Shown here: piece by piece, positions 38,936 through 48,264 of the stretch
Numbering within the stretch: the stretch's first letter is position 1
Layout: each line of letters starts with the position of its first letter
DNA from: Phialocephala subalpina
Taxonomy: Eukaryota > Ascomycota > Leotiomycetes > Helotiales > Mollisiaceae
Assembly: GCA_900073065.1 (NCBI GenBank)
Contig: FJOG01000002.1
Coordinates: 2,380,576 to 2,428,839, forward strand
Length of the DNA: 48,264 nt
Direction: 5' to 3'
Made by a program: the position numbers and the translations under genes
Notes under the pieces: model-generated
Seen by the model: only the letters and a program-made list of their open reading frames with translations
Told to the model about the DNA's origin: nothing
Database searches by the model: none

Positions 38936-39357
38936 CTTCCGGTCTTAGCGAAGAAACGGTGAAAATGGCTTTGCCTTATTTGGCATGGGCCTGGCGGCAA
39001 TTATTTTTGGAGCGACTTTGCCGCCACACTTCCAATCTTGGTAGGCTCCAAGCGCTAAGCGAATAAAGGTGGCTGTGAGATTGCAACCGCAACCCACTGT
39101 CGTAACTTCAACCACAAGATACTGAAATTGCAATTCGAAAGGAAACATCAGAATACCAGACAATGCAAGTTCAATCACCTACTTCCTAATTGATACTGAT
39201 TCTTCTTAGGGCATCATCAAATCTCTCCGCGGACGACCCGATAACTCTCCAACAAATGATCAATCGACTTAACTTGGCCCAAGCACACCCACAACCCGAA
39301 TTTCGTCAATCTATACCCCTTCCTAAAGAAATCCAAAGCTTTTGGCAGTCCTTGACA
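38936..39357. other. no gene recognised
   Basis: Leads from the minisatellite into the promoter and leader of the 2EXR gene. The 2EXR frame remains open upstream of 39358 to about 39190, and a TTCTTAG acceptor-like site at 39203-39210 leaves room for an upstream exon. Confidence 0.35.
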
Positions 39358-39984
39358 ATGGCCTCGCAAGAAATCAACGAACGTCAACCGGTCGACGCTG
39401 AATTCCATCAATTTTCCCGGCTCCCTCCAGAGCTTCGCGAGACGATATGGCGGTTCGCTTTACCAGCTCAACGCCCTTTCGAAATTATTATCCGGATCAA
39501 TGATCAGCGCAAGGACAGATGTGTCTGGGCCGTCGACCCTTTTGCGATGCTCAAGGTCTGCCAACAATCCCGCCGAATCGCACTTTCCGTTTACGAACCT
39601 CGACTTGAGCTCTATACATCCCGAGAGAATCCAGGACGGGTTCTCTGTGCTCGCCCAAACACCATCTCAAGGCCGGAGGGACACGTCTTTATATATATGA
39701 GAAAGGGGCATACTCCTATCGATATTCAACTAGATTCAGAAGTCCATTCCGTTGTTGCTTGGGAGGATATCCCATTGGGTTTCATGAGGATGCAGGTGGC
39801 GTCGCCACAATCCGTTAGTATCAAGTATTTTTGGAATTGGCCACCTAAAGAGGATGAGGAGCCTATGATCGCAACCTTTCAGAAAGACCACTACGAGCGG
39901 TATAAGGCTAAGCTTCTGCCACCGAGATTACAGCATCTCAGTTTGGGATCTTCTATACACGGGACGCGAGGACGACGCAGATAG
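39358..39984 (+). CDS. 2EXR-type protein
   Basis: 208 residues from ATG 39358 (context acaATGG); ATG 39256 in frame would add 34 residues. The family motifs are in order: FHQFSRLPPELRETIWRFALPAQRPFEI (about residues 17-44), FAMLKVCQQSRRIALSVYEPRLELYT (about 64-90), and a weak third strand region (GHVFIYMRKGHTPIDIQLD) where most members have 'F.P..DTLYL'. Role unknown; 2EXR proteins are numerous, fast-evolving fungal proteins. No transmembrane or secretion signal. Single frame, no defect seen. It is more similar in its first motif to the 24238 gene than to the Cys-rich relative at 35548. Confidence 0.8.
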   Translation: MASQEINERQPVDAEFHQFSRLPPELRETIWRFALPAQRPFEIIIRINDQRKDRCVWAVDPFAMLKVCQQSRRIALSVYEPRLELYTSRENPGRVLCARPNTISRPEGHVFIYMRKGHTPIDIQLDSEVHSVVAWEDIPLGFMRMQVASPQSVSIKYFWNWPPKEDEEPMIATFQKDHYERYKAKLLPPRLQHLSLGSSIHGTRGRRR

Positions 39985-40102
39985 ATAACTGCCAGGTCTG
40001 GATTCCAGAATCTTATATCAAATTCCAAACAGAACACCAGCTGCAGACTTGTCGTTAAAAGAGTTTTTCTAATATTGAGTCCTTTCACACGCTATGAGCT
40101 AT

Positions 40103-40543
40103 CTATACAAAGGAGGTAAACGTCTCTCCAACACGAGAAAGAACATGACCTGAAATAAGACTTCCCTCAGAAGCCATGAAATATGCATATCTGTGTACGT
40201 AATCTTGGCTGTCCAGCCAAGGCGAGACTTCTCCCAGAAACGCTATTTCCTCCTCTTCTGAGCTGGGACCTTGAAATTCCGTGATCCAAACTGGTCTATA
40301 GCCACCATCTTCATGTGCCTGCACAACGTAATCTTTGAAGGCGCCTGCGTCCCCACCATTGTACCAGTGTATGGCTACGAAATCGATCGTGCAAGACGAG
40401 CATCTAGAGAGAAAGTTTTTGAGCCATCCCAGACCCATATGCCCACCTCCATTAGTGACGGCTGGAGAACCAAGCTTGACTTTGCCGGAAAAAAGCTGCA
40501 TATGAGCTGCGCTAGTACAGGCTATCAGCCTCTCGAGAACCAT
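40103..40543 (-). pseudogene. GH128-like (asl1-type glycosyl hydrolase) C-terminal fragment
   Basis: 147 codons match the C-terminal two-thirds of the fungal glycosyl-hydrolase catalytic-core (asl1/GH128) family: KVKLGSPAVTNGGGHMGLGW, CTIDFVAIHWYNGGDAGAF, VWITEFQGPSSEEEE and YAYFMASEG. The Glu of WITEF corresponds to the family's catalytic nucleophile. The N-terminal third (the first barrel strands and the NEPD-type acid/base motif) is absent from the 500 bp upstream in every frame. The frame begins abruptly at ATG 40543 inside what should be the helix before KLGSP. Intact relatives are secreted beta-1,3-glucanases; this remnant has no signal peptide and no complete active site. Confidence 0.6.
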
Positions 40544-41289
40544 GGTCCCGAATCACGTGCTTATGGGAGACTAATTTTACGGTTGATTTCTCTATCCAGC
40601 TGCGCCTGGAGGAGTCGGCTTGCCTGTTTCGTCCTTTGTCCTCTAACTCCTAAGCACGTGTTCGGAATAAGCACTCGAACCCCACTCCCTCGTTCTGACA
40701 GAATATCGAACCCTGCCACCTTGCTTTGATAGGGGACCGGTTCTATACGAGGTGTCGGTTCTGGCAGAACGTCGATCTCATGGCGCAAGTGTATAAAGTT
40801 TCAAATGGCGGAGGGTGGGGCGATCTTCCTCCACATGGTGATTTCCCTTGGTGGGGCAGCTACTCCTTGCGTGAATCCGTGATAGCCGATTTAGTGGGCT
40901 TAGGTTGTGGGGTACCTGAAAAGCCCATTTCGCATAACTATCGCGATGGACTTGACGATGGTTAATCTTAGCCCAACGCCACTTACATATGTCGCAGTTA
41001 GAGAGATGGTTGATTTGAACCTGTTCGAAATAAAATATCACTTATAATATAATTGTTAAGAGCTCCACATATATAATGATTCTTGTACCTCGCTTAGCCT
41101 GGAATAGAGATGGCTATCTCCGGCTCACCTTTCAAAAACGGTCATTCACTAGGCCAGTGCAGTCCACAAGCATATCATATTAAACAAATATGGCCATTCT
41201 ACTCATCTTCGTGCGTATATTTCCCGAGTTCTTCTGCACCGCGGACGATACTTTCGCACGAGCAACCCTACTTCATCCCAATAAATATC
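40544..41289. other. no gene recognised; likely promoter of 41290 gene
   Basis: The missing part of the GH128-like gene is not found here. A TATATAATG element (about 41081-41089) precedes the 41290 gene's leader. Confidence 0.35.
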
Positions 41290-42147
41290 ATGATGTCTTC
41301 CGCACAGATTTCCATCGCCCCCCACTCGAGCTCCCATGCGATTAGCGATACTGCCTCGATCGAGAAGACTACGACCAGCTCACCTCTCGTGTGTGCCATC
41401 CTCGAGTCTTTTGGCAAAGAGATACTCGAGTCTGCAAGCGACCACTTTCTTGATCTCGCCGTCGGGGTGCGACTCCAAACAATCAGCGCAAGAGAACTAA
41501 TGAAGCTACTTGCCAAGGCGAACAGGCTTGGGTATCAAGAGACGGACATCGTCGACGACGAAAATGGTGCTCGTCCCATCCAGAAAGCCAATGCAAATTC
41601 ACGATCGAAGCCCGACGCAATCGGAATCCCAAAGCCACTGGGTGCGATTGCCAGCCAGTGTCGCCCTCACTCCACAGCTTCGTCTCAACCACTTTCCCTC
41701 GAAGAATCTCGAGCCCCAAATCGTACGAACACAGCCAAAGTCCTGCGAGACGAACCTCTCTCGACGAACGCACATCTCAATGCTCCCGATGCCCAAAGGG
41801 CTACTCCTTCCGGGAAAGAAGGTGGCTACAGCATTCAGGGCATACGGGGTATTGCGGGTATACAACATGAGGCATCAACAGCTGCTGGGACTGCTGGGAA
41901 ACAGGGACAAAGGGAGTGCCCAAGGACCGGATCCGGACCGCGGGTCGCAGCTCATGTTGCGAGGTCTCGCAATGTCTTGAAGAGAACGCGGGCACAAGAC
42001 ATAGGAGATGGAGTGCAGAGCCAACATCCTAAAAAGCTAGTTCGAGTAGCGGCTGGAAAGTCAGCTCTATCGATTTCTGCCCAGGCTCTCGAGCTTATAA
42101 TCATCTCGGACTCGGAGCCAGAACCTGAGGACGATGACGATCATTAA
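41290..42147 (+). CDS. hypothetical protein ending in a SUMO-interaction-like motif
   Basis: 285 residues from ATG 41290; an in-frame ATG at 41110 would add 60 residues, but a TATA-like element at about 41081 puts transcription start near that ATG, so I prefer the later one. Residues 35-80 look folded and helical (LVCAILESFGKEILESASDH, ISARELMKLLAKANRL). The remainder is Ser/Pro/basic and disordered, with a basic patch (ARSRNVLKRTRAQ, HPKKLVRV). The C-terminus ends ALELIIISDSEPEPEDDDDH, a textbook SUMO-interaction motif: hydrophobic core followed by Ser-Asp and acidic residues. Family not recognised. Inferred: a nuclear protein in SUMO-dependent contacts. The protein at 3060 has a comparable motif but is otherwise unrelated. 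Confidence 0.55.
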   Translation: MMSSAQISIAPHSSSHAISDTASIEKTTTSSPLVCAILESFGKEILESASDHFLDLAVGVRLQTISARELMKLLAKANRLGYQETDIVDDENGARPIQKANANSRSKPDAIGIPKPLGAIASQCRPHSTASSQPLSLEESRAPNRTNTAKVLRDEPLSTNAHLNAPDAQRATPSGKEGGYSIQGIRGIAGIQHEASTAAGTAGKQGQRECPRTGSGPRVAAHVARSRNVLKRTRAQDIGDGVQSQHPKKLVRVAAGKSALSISAQALELIIISDSEPEPEDDDDH

Positions 42148-42644
42148 ACCAAGGCGCTTTCTGGTCGCCAACAATCACAGGACGGAAAGATTTTAACAAT
42201 TAAAGAGCAATTGATGAATAATCTGAACATGCCTCCGAATGTGCCATCTTGTCTTTCCATAGAAATCTCCTCCCCAATGTACGTATATTATATAGCCTCC
42301 CAGACAATTTCCTCTGCCATTTGAATGATGTGCAGCAACCAAATAAAAAGGTCCCAGTCTCGTCGTCAATGGTCTCATATCCATCTTCATCGTTCCTATT
42401 GCTCTTATTATTGGGCTTTATATCTCTAATTGGACTTCCGGTCTCGATGCGCAGATTTTCTAGCGAGTTGGATTTATTTGAAGTCAAAGCACCTATCAGT
42501 CCTCTCAATATAGCGGGTCTCCCATTACGAGGAACGTCTTAAAAGAGATTAGGTTACATCGCTCGCCTTGTCATTCGCCTTTTCATCACGGTCTTGATGT
42601 AGAAAAACGTGCATGGAAAGATTCTTCGTCGGGATAACAAATCG
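42148..42644. other. convergent intergenic region, nothing recognised
   Basis: Frames on both strands are short and without conserved features. Confidence 0.35.
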
Positions 42645-43457
42645 CTACGTCGCCACTGGTTTTGGAGCTTTAGCCAGCTCAAATACTGCTGACTTCCATA
42701 CATTACAATCTGCAACAAAACCTGCTTCCTTTCCTGCCTTATCCGAGAGTTTCCTTGCCAAATCTTCAGCACTAGGTCGAGAGTGAGTAAAATAATCCTT
42801 CTCCTTTCTTTGGATCTCGCTTGCAGGTAGATCTTCTGTGAGTCCCCATTTAGCTTGACCAGTGAAAGTATCGTTTACACGGAGGGCATCAAACAGCCCC
42901 CGCACATCAGTCCCACTAAGATCTGTATGAACTGATGTATACAATTCAATGAAGTTATGGTAGTCTTCATAGCCATCGAGATCAGCCAGTTGCATGAACA
43001 ACCGGGACTTTTGAGCAAGATCCCAAGATGAAGGATCTTCCAGCACATCCTTCATTTGAGAAGAGTGACCAATGACGCTCTCTTTAAAGATGGATGCCAT
43101 GTCTGCATCCACGTCGTCTCTCGGATGAGGAAAGCTTGGGGTGATCAAGAGTGTCGGAAGAGGAACAGTAAAACAGGATGTCCAGTCAATGATGCAAGTA
43201 ATGTTGAAATCATCGTCAATGAAGATATTTGACATACTGAGGTCGGGAGGTTTCAGGTAGTACTTTTGCTGACAAGTTGAAATTGACGGTATGATATTGC
43301 GCATAAGGTGTGCCGCGGCGATGTAGTCCAGCCGATTCTTGCTGCTATTAATCTTCCAATCGATAGTGGCGAAATCATTCCATAGCTGAACGGCAGATCT
43401 ATAACTAGATACAGTCTCAAAGTCTTTCGCTTTAGGAACAGGAGCGAGAAAGATTTA
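42645..43457 (-). pseudogene. APH-type phosphotransferase, N-lobe missing
   Basis: The frame is open from about 43457 without a starting ATG (first Met codon at 43304). It reads FETVSSYRSAVQLWNDFA, SKNRLDYIAAAHLM, YYLKPPDLSMSNIFIDDDFN and ITCIIDWTSCFTVP: the C-lobe of the fungal aminoglycoside-phosphotransferase-like family. The catalytic-loop HPD has become PPD, while the Asp and Asn and the IIDW metal-binding motif remain. The ATP-binding N-lobe is absent. About 100 bp upstream a MITE end begins at 43559, so the gene is probably truncated by that insertion or an associated deletion. The downstream portion to 42645 still matches family spacing (RLFMQLADLDGYEDYHNF). Family substrates in fungi are unknown. 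Confidence 0.65.
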
Positions 43458-43558
43458 AAACAGAAACCACAAACAGTTAGTCCCAAGACTGAGTGTTACT
43501 CCAGATGGTCGCAGATACCCAAGTGTTCTAAATTCTTCATCAAACCATATCACCACTA

Positions 43559-43605
43559 ACGTCCGTCCCTGCGTCCCGAGACGCGCGCTGTCACGAGACG
43601 AATCT
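43559..43605. mobile_element. solo MITE end, TIR family C
   Basis: After TA 43557-43558 the sequence reads ACGTCCGTCCCTGCGTCCCG, AGACGCGCGCTGTCACGAGACG, the GCGAGACA-type subfamily end. No inverted partner was found in the next kilobase. It abuts the truncated phosphotransferase. Confidence 0.55.
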
Positions 43606-44535
43606 ATAGTTTTGGAATCACAACTTTTTTCTTAGTAAGTCTATAAAGTTGTTACAGTATTAAAATATGACTTTCTTTAACTATTTCTCCTTAAGGAGAC
43701 CACTTAGCAACAAGAAAAAGAGTACGGTTGATTATGCTGTCGATCGTTTCAATCACGCCACCGATCGCCGCTTCCGCTGTCCCCCCTGTTTAATCGCGAC
43801 TATTAAAGTCTTTTCAAAATTCGGAGCACTTTGAGGAAAGGTCCTATCACGAAATAACATGGCTCCAATTTTTAAAGACACTCAGAGAGGAAAAGAATGT
43901 AGTCCGGGAGTTACGCCGGTGCGATGAGAGGGTCCACATGTTTCAGTGCTTAGTAATGTACATTAGCCTGGATAAAATTTACTATGTTCACGCCCGGGCT
44001 CGCTATATTTTACTTGGCCACGATCCTCAGGCCTACGTAAGAGCAGGTTTTCGAACATTCTATCGGCACTTGATGAAATGAGCAAACCTGCATCCTACAA
44101 CATTAGCAATTTCGGCAGGAGGACATTTACTCAGAATCATATCGCGGATTTGGGCGTGCTGCGACTCTGCCAGATTCGGCGCCATTCTTCTGTGCCACTC
44201 TCGTCGGACATTGTCGAGGCTGTGGGGATATGTGGCATTTTCTTGGCCAGGGCCGTGCGCGATGCTTCAAGAGCCGCTTCACAACTCCCTTTAAGCAAGA
44301 GCGCGGTACAACTCCGAGAGCGCATCACCATCATATATCGCCCCCCGCCTCTCCAACTTCGACACTGGGTCCTTCATTCATTCTATTCTTGGCTTCTGTT
44401 GAAATATTCTGATCCCCCGCCTTTATTACGTCTGTTCCTCGATATCTGAGAGGGTGGGAGCTTTCTTCGACTGAAGGCAACCTTTCGAGGCAAGTTATAC
44501 TGTGCTAGCAGTCTTTCCTAGTTAACCAAACTTAG
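43606..44535. other. no gene recognised
   Basis: Open frames on both strands at 44078-44449 lack conserved features and overlap each other. It may include degraded element sequence near 43606 and the promoter of the kinase gene. Confidence 0.35.
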
Positions 44536-45532
44536 ATGCTGAGTGAAGATGGTGTGCGGAGCGAAGGACCTTCTGCTCTGGCTCCCGGAGCATACCTGAG
44601 ATCTGAAGAATACAATCCTTGTTTGGACACAATTCTCGGTCGAGGCTCGACATCGATCATCGGACGTCTTAGACCTCACGTTGTCCTGAAGTATCCTCGA
44701 TTTCAATGGTGGAATCAGCAAGATGGGAAAGCTCACAAGCTTGCCGATAGTATAAGGCATAGCTTCAAGGTTGAAGAAGAAATACTTGGGATACTTGGGA
44801 GTCATCCTCGAATAATAAGGTCCGGATGAACAGACAACGTTGCTAGTTGCTGCTGATATGTTTTACAGGTTTCTTGGTTGTTCTGAAGATCCCAGGGGCT
44901 TACTCTTCGCCGAGGCAAGCAAAGGTAGCCTGCAAGCATACCTTGACCATTATAACGATAAAGTCAATATGCATTTGCGTATGGCTTGGCGATCCGAAGC
45001 TGGCGAAGCTGTCCGATATCTTCATTCGAAGGGCGTGATTCACTCTGATCTACGGCCTGATAACTATCTTCTCAATGCGGACAACAGCCTCTGCCTATGT
45101 GACTTTGGCGGCTCTACGTGTGGGGCTATAGATGGAGGAGGTCTCCCAGATTCCGGTTTTTTTAACCCTAGTATTGGTTGGATATCTACCGTGGGTAGTG
45201 ACATGTTCAGCCTAGGGTCGGTATACTATTTCATCATGACTGGCCACTGGCCCTACAAGCTGCCTGGACCTTTCGTATCGGTGGCAGAGAAGTTAGAGTA
45301 CGGAGAAATGGTAGATACACTTTTCGGCGAAGGAAAGTTTCCTGTAGTAGATGATCTGGTTGCTGGAGCTATCATACATGGTTGCTGGACAGTGGCGTAC
45401 AAAGACGTGGGAGCAATGCTTCTTGAGCAGGAATCTTTGTGCAAACAAGTTTTCGCAGATGTTATGAATGTTCAGGAAGATGAAACTAGATTTGTGTTCT
45501 CAAAGCACCCTATAACTACCATAGAAAATTGA
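44536..45532 (+). CDS. protein kinase-like protein
   Basis: Predicted 315 residues from exons 44536-44819 and 44869-45532; the 49-nt intron has a GTCCGG donor, CTGAT branch site and ACAG acceptor, and phase is kept. Kinase landmarks in order: a glycine-rich loop (LGRGSTSIIGR), the VAIK-type lysine (VVLKYPR), an alpha-C Glu (VEEEILGIL), the catalytic loop HSDLRPDN, DFG (CDFGGS), and the alpha-F Asp region (GSDMFSLGSVYYFIMTGHWPY). All residues needed for phosphotransfer are present, although the activation segment is short and lacks an APE motif. It belongs to a large fungal-specific kinase group with no known substrate. The protein ends soon after the C-lobe; no other domain or signal peptide is visible. 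Confidence 0.8.
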
Positions 45533-46551
45533 CATCCAAGTTTTCCTCGTCTTCAAACTTCCAAAGGTCACTCCAGTTGTATCAGTGCCATCTATCGTAC
45601 ATTAGCGAAACGGATGTGCTTGGAATGAGTAAAGCGTTACCTAAGGATTTCGACAGGTAGACTGGCCACACTTTCCTTTCTTTCTGCTTGAGCCCAGTGG
45701 ATTCTCTTTTCTGCCAGGACATGTCGAGGAGCCTGGATTCGAGCAAGGCTGAAAGTTCATATCTTCGGTAACCCTGTCGCCACATTCATATACGTTTGTT
45801 GCGACATCTACGGAACACATGCTAGAAATGAGTTGGGTAAGCGACGTCAACTTGGACAGGGCATTGTTCATACTCGGAAAGTATTTGTACGTTGGAACCT
45901 CTTGTACTGTAATTACTGAGCTGATTTCAAAATTGACCTTGACATGGACAGTTTCAAACAACCAGAAACCTAGAACACGCCGACCTGATATATTGTGTTC
46001 TCGTCTACAACAAGATAATATATCACTTATCATTTGGTATGCATAGTTACGTGTCAGGACTTGAGGTATGCGTACATTAGCCGTACCAATTATAGCATCT
46101 TTGCATCGCATTACCCTTGACCCGTATTTATGCGTGAGAAGCCGAGACATCAAGACATCGACTTTATTCTAGATTATGGTGAGTTCGAGGAATGGCGAGA
46201 TGTGATCGATAGAACCCTGAGGCAATGCAACCGCAAAGCTAGTCGAGAGTGTACCAAGTCGTCCATGATTATCGCCCCGGGTGGAAGTGTAGGCTTAATT
46301 CTTTCAAGGCAGTTAGTCACGTGACATGGTAGCCATAAGGAGTTAGCGTCTGAGTAAAATGGGTCCATAAGAGCCATCATTGGATGTACCGAACTGAAGC
46401 CGATTTCAAACTTGACTGTACTGTAGAGCGCAAAGAGAGAAGAAGTGAAAGCCGGAAGTGAAGAGTCGGAAGTTTGTCACGGAGAAGCATTTCCCCAGGA
46501 AGGGGACGGCGGATTTTGTTGACTGCGCACAGGGCCACTTTTCGCTCTAAC
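45533..46551. other. no confident gene
   Basis: Apart from the weak candidate at 45641-46153, no coding, RNA or repeat features were recognised. A plus-strand frame at 46130-46324 (DFILDYGEFEEWRDVIDRTL) is protein-like but short and unassigned. Confidence 0.3.
45641..46153 (-). CDS. hypothetical protein, weak candidate
   Basis: 170 codons in one frame. The middle (LGFWLFETVHVKVNFEISSV, PTYKYFPSMNNALSKLTSL) has a protein-like hydrophobic pattern; the ends are Cys/Ser-rich and basic. No family, signal peptide or splice evidence. I report it only because the central segment reads better than chance. Confidence 0.2.
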   Translation of the reverse strand: MMSRLLTHKYGSRVMRCKDAIIGTANVRIPQVLTRNYAYQMISDILSCCRREHNISGRRVLGFWLFETVHVKVNFEISSVITVQEVPTYKYFPSMNNALSKLTSLTQLISSMCSVDVATNVYECGDRVTEDMNFQPCSNPGSSTCPGRKENPLGSSRKKGKCGQSTCRNP

Positions 46552-46905
46552 TCACTCGGAGGATGTCGGGAAACAGGAATTTTCCGGCAAGGTACGCGCA
46601 GCCACAAACATCGCAGCCACAAATTTTATTAGAATTTTACCGAGGTTACTATAATCACACCGCCACTTATCAGGGACCTTGATCGCTTCTGCACTCACGA
46701 TGTTTCTAAAGTCACAACGTCGTATCACTCTCTGCAAAGTGAACTCGAACTTCTCATTCATCCAGCTAAAGTACCCACCTTGAGACCTAACTCTCCTGTC
46801 ACTCGACAGAGTCAAACTCTCCAATGAGCAGGATTTCTCTATGAAGACATTGGTCGGACTGATGTCGCAATGAATGAGATTCAGACCATGTTTCTTGATA
46901 TGGAA
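46552..46905 (-). pseudogene. kinase-like C-terminal fragment
   Basis: The frame opens just after a TAA (46908-46906) and at once reads HIKKHGLNLIHCDISPTNVFI, the catalytic loop of a protein-kinase-like protein (H-x-D-x-x-x-x-N intact). It continues SLTLSSDRRVRSQGGYFSWM and EKFEFTLQRVIRRCDF. The ATP-binding lobe, DFG motif and most of the C-lobe are absent, and the tail does not resemble a kinase. It could be an exon of an unrecognised gene but looks like a relic. It is not close to the kinase at 44536. Confidence 0.4.
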
Positions 46906-46954
46906 TTAACTGCATAACATTGCCTATGAACATTTTACCAAACCAAAAGCGCCC

Positions 46955-47667
46955 CTAATTAGCCTCTTTTTTCTCGTCTTCGCTTTCGGCCTGAAACAAT
47001 CTTGCATGTTCCTCCTTCACATGTCTCAAATTCCAAAAATAATCAACGAAAAATAGAATCATCAATATGCAAGAGCAGGTTCCTGTGATAACTGCCGTAA
47101 CAATCGCTGTACGGGACCAAAACTTGTTCCGGGCAGTATAGATATTGGTAATCGTGGTGACAAGGCCAGCGAGCGAGTTTAACATGCCTGGCCTTCAAAG
47201 AGTTTAGCATCCTTCTAATTGCGGTTCGGAGATAATTACACAATGATTTTGTCAAGCACCCACTTGTAATTCGCATTCCATCTGTACCAAAGCCAACACA
47301 TTCCAGAAGCGCCTGCAGCACAGCACATCGACGCGACTAACAACACCGGCCACGTTTGAGCCGCGTTCACGATTGCCTTACCCGCAGCTCCAGCTTCTTC
47401 TGAAAGCACTTGAGAGTTGCGAATAGATGTGAATGCTCCTGGTAAGACAACATAACCCGCAAGGAGGAGCCATGTGAATAGGCTGGCAAGAACGTTATGC
47501 CACCATGGTATCTCATCTAGCTGCAGGAGCATTTTCATGTATCGACTGTATTTGGAGGGCTTCTGGGGAGCTGAATTGTCTTGAGTTTCTGCTCCTGACG
47601 TGCTTATCCCGTCTTGGAGAGGACGAGGAACAGAGATGTCACCAGCATATCTCTGCCGGGCTGACAT
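46955..47667 (-). CDS. fungal multi-pass membrane protein
   Basis: Predicted 221 residues from exons 47240-47667 and 46955-47192 on the minus strand. The 47-nt intron (GTAATT...GAAG, branch GCTAAAC) keeps phase and joins DKIIV to PGMLNSLAGL. A polar N-terminus (about 45 residues) precedes four hydrophobic segments: HNVLASLFTWLLLAGYVVLP, WPVLLVASMCCAAGASGM, MLNSLAGLVTTITNIYT, and TAIVTAVITGTCSCILMILF. The C-terminus is charged (ESEDEKKEAN). This matches a widespread fungal integral-membrane family of unknown function in which two hydrophobic pairs flank a WYRW-type loop (CWLWYRWNANYKWV). No defect seen. Confidence 0.75.
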
Positions 47668-47847
47668 CGTTGAGATCGAAATAGTAGAGAGTCGTTAAAC
47701 AGTACGCCAATTGAACGCGACGCGGCTATTTAACAAAGAATTCGCTCTTATGGTCCGCACATAAGCCTCTTTTGGATTACCCATTGCCCAGAAATAAGGC
47801 ACTTCTATCCGAGGACGTCGTTGGTCCCCCAACCCACCATTTTCGAC

Positions 47848-47915
47848 CACGTTGGAAGGATGTAAAATGTGAGTGCAAAACTGGCTGCTTATTAGAAGTG
47901 GTTTGGTACTGTATA
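47848..47915. repeat. dispersed copy of the 37.8-38.9 kb minisatellite unit
   Basis: GTTGGAAGGATGTAAAATGT followed by CAAAACTGGCTGCTTATTAG and GAAGTGGTTTGGTACTGTA matches units of the array 9 kb away (38815-38840 has the same TGGTTTGGTACTGTAG tail). An isolated copy suggests that the array unit is part of a mobile or duplicated sequence. Confidence 0.65.
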
Positions 47916-48264
47916 TGTAGCCATGGCCGAAAGACAATCCCCAGCCATGCCACAAACATCTGCGAGCGGAGAAGCGCAAATAGCAACGAGTGTGTCATAG
48001 GATGTGAGAGATAAGCATATACAGATTAGTCGGCTGAGCATGGTACCCGTTCATCCTGCCTTGTGAGAGACTTCAAGCTGAAAACGGCGAGGAGTTCAAT
48101 TCTGGATGTTCAGCCATTATTTGCCATTAAAGTTAATCTGACGTCTTTTCATGATGAAGAACTAGGGAGAGTTACAGTACCTTTATGCAAGTCTTGATAC
48201 TTAGCATAGTGCCAGTACAACAAGCAGGAGATATCTGACCGGAGATCGTTCGGGTCACGTGTAT
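47916..48264. other. window end, no gene recognised
   Basis: No coding frame, RNA or repeat recognised up to the end of the window. Confidence 0.35.

Noticed and set aside
37620..38960. Long open frames on both strands in the repeat array
   Set aside because: They follow from tandem units lacking stops; translations are low-complexity and mirror each other.
1..48264. Giant Starship-type element, suggested by the NLR cargo and transposon nest
   Set aside because: No DUF3435 tyrosine recombinase ('captain') gene was seen in any frame, and the boundaries found are TA-type TIRs.
1..48264. CRISPR arrays, bacterial operons or secondary-metabolite backbone genes
   Set aside because: None seen; repeats are TIRs and minisatellites, and there is no PKS, NRPS or terpene-synthase motif.

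Overview
This is a window of a filamentous ascomycete nuclear genome. The evidence is the short introns (about 40-95 nt) with GT/AG ends and CTGAC/CTAAC-like branch sites, fungal-restricted protein families (HET-domain NLR, 2EXR, MADS-like, Hsp30-type small heat-shock protein, DUF7587-like, GH128-like), and transposon copies carrying C-to-T changes that look like RIP. The family mix suggests Leotiomycetes/Helotiales, but that is an inference. There are no rRNA genes, convincing tRNA genes, CRISPR arrays or prokaryotic operons. One assembly gap (23393-23878) lies in a very AT-rich block.

Layout. 1-5.2 kb: tail of a C2H2 zinc-finger gene, a small MADS-like gene, a von Willebrand A (VWA) protein, an unknown basic protein with a duplicated Cys motif and a SUMO-interaction-like motif, and a small heat-shock protein. 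5.1-8.0 kb: ends of two TIR families, then an intact Tc1/mariner-type DD34E transposase whose 3' end faces a convergent gene. 8.2-9.8 kb: a doubtful ORF and a DUF7587-like gene. 10.0-14.8 kb: a HET/NB-ARC/TPR NLR-type gene (heterokaryon-incompatibility architecture) between two long inverted arms that end in the TIR motif of a local MITE family. 14.8-22.7 kb: a transposon nest, holding a MITE, a second broken copy of the transposase plus convergent-domain arrangement, a Tc1 element inserted into it at TA, a possible small secreted protein, and a further Tc1 element broken only by stop codons. 21.2-24.2 kb: AT-rich block. 24-48 kb: mostly unique sequence with 2EXR genes, a possible secreted cysteine-rich protein, several lineage-specific unknowns, a decayed RlpA/expansin-like gene, an F-box/2EXR-like Cys-rich gene, a 1.1 kb minisatellite, a truncated GH128-like gene, a protein kinase with two kinase relics nearby, and a multi-pass membrane protein. 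Four complete or partial MITEs are scattered through this part.

The two most interesting structures are the NLR bracketed by inverted TIR-ended arms, and the repeated head-on pairing of a DD34E transposase with a fungal C-terminal domain. That domain is joined to a different N-terminus at each locus: a Cys/His 'HCWPDE' region at 6.7-8.0 kb and C2H2 fingers at 16.4-18.0 kb. The homology runs through the stop codons into the transposase 3' end, so a transposon-linked domain cassette appears to have been attached to different host genes.

Exon junctions were read by eye from splice motifs and reading-frame continuity. They are predictions, not transcript-supported.
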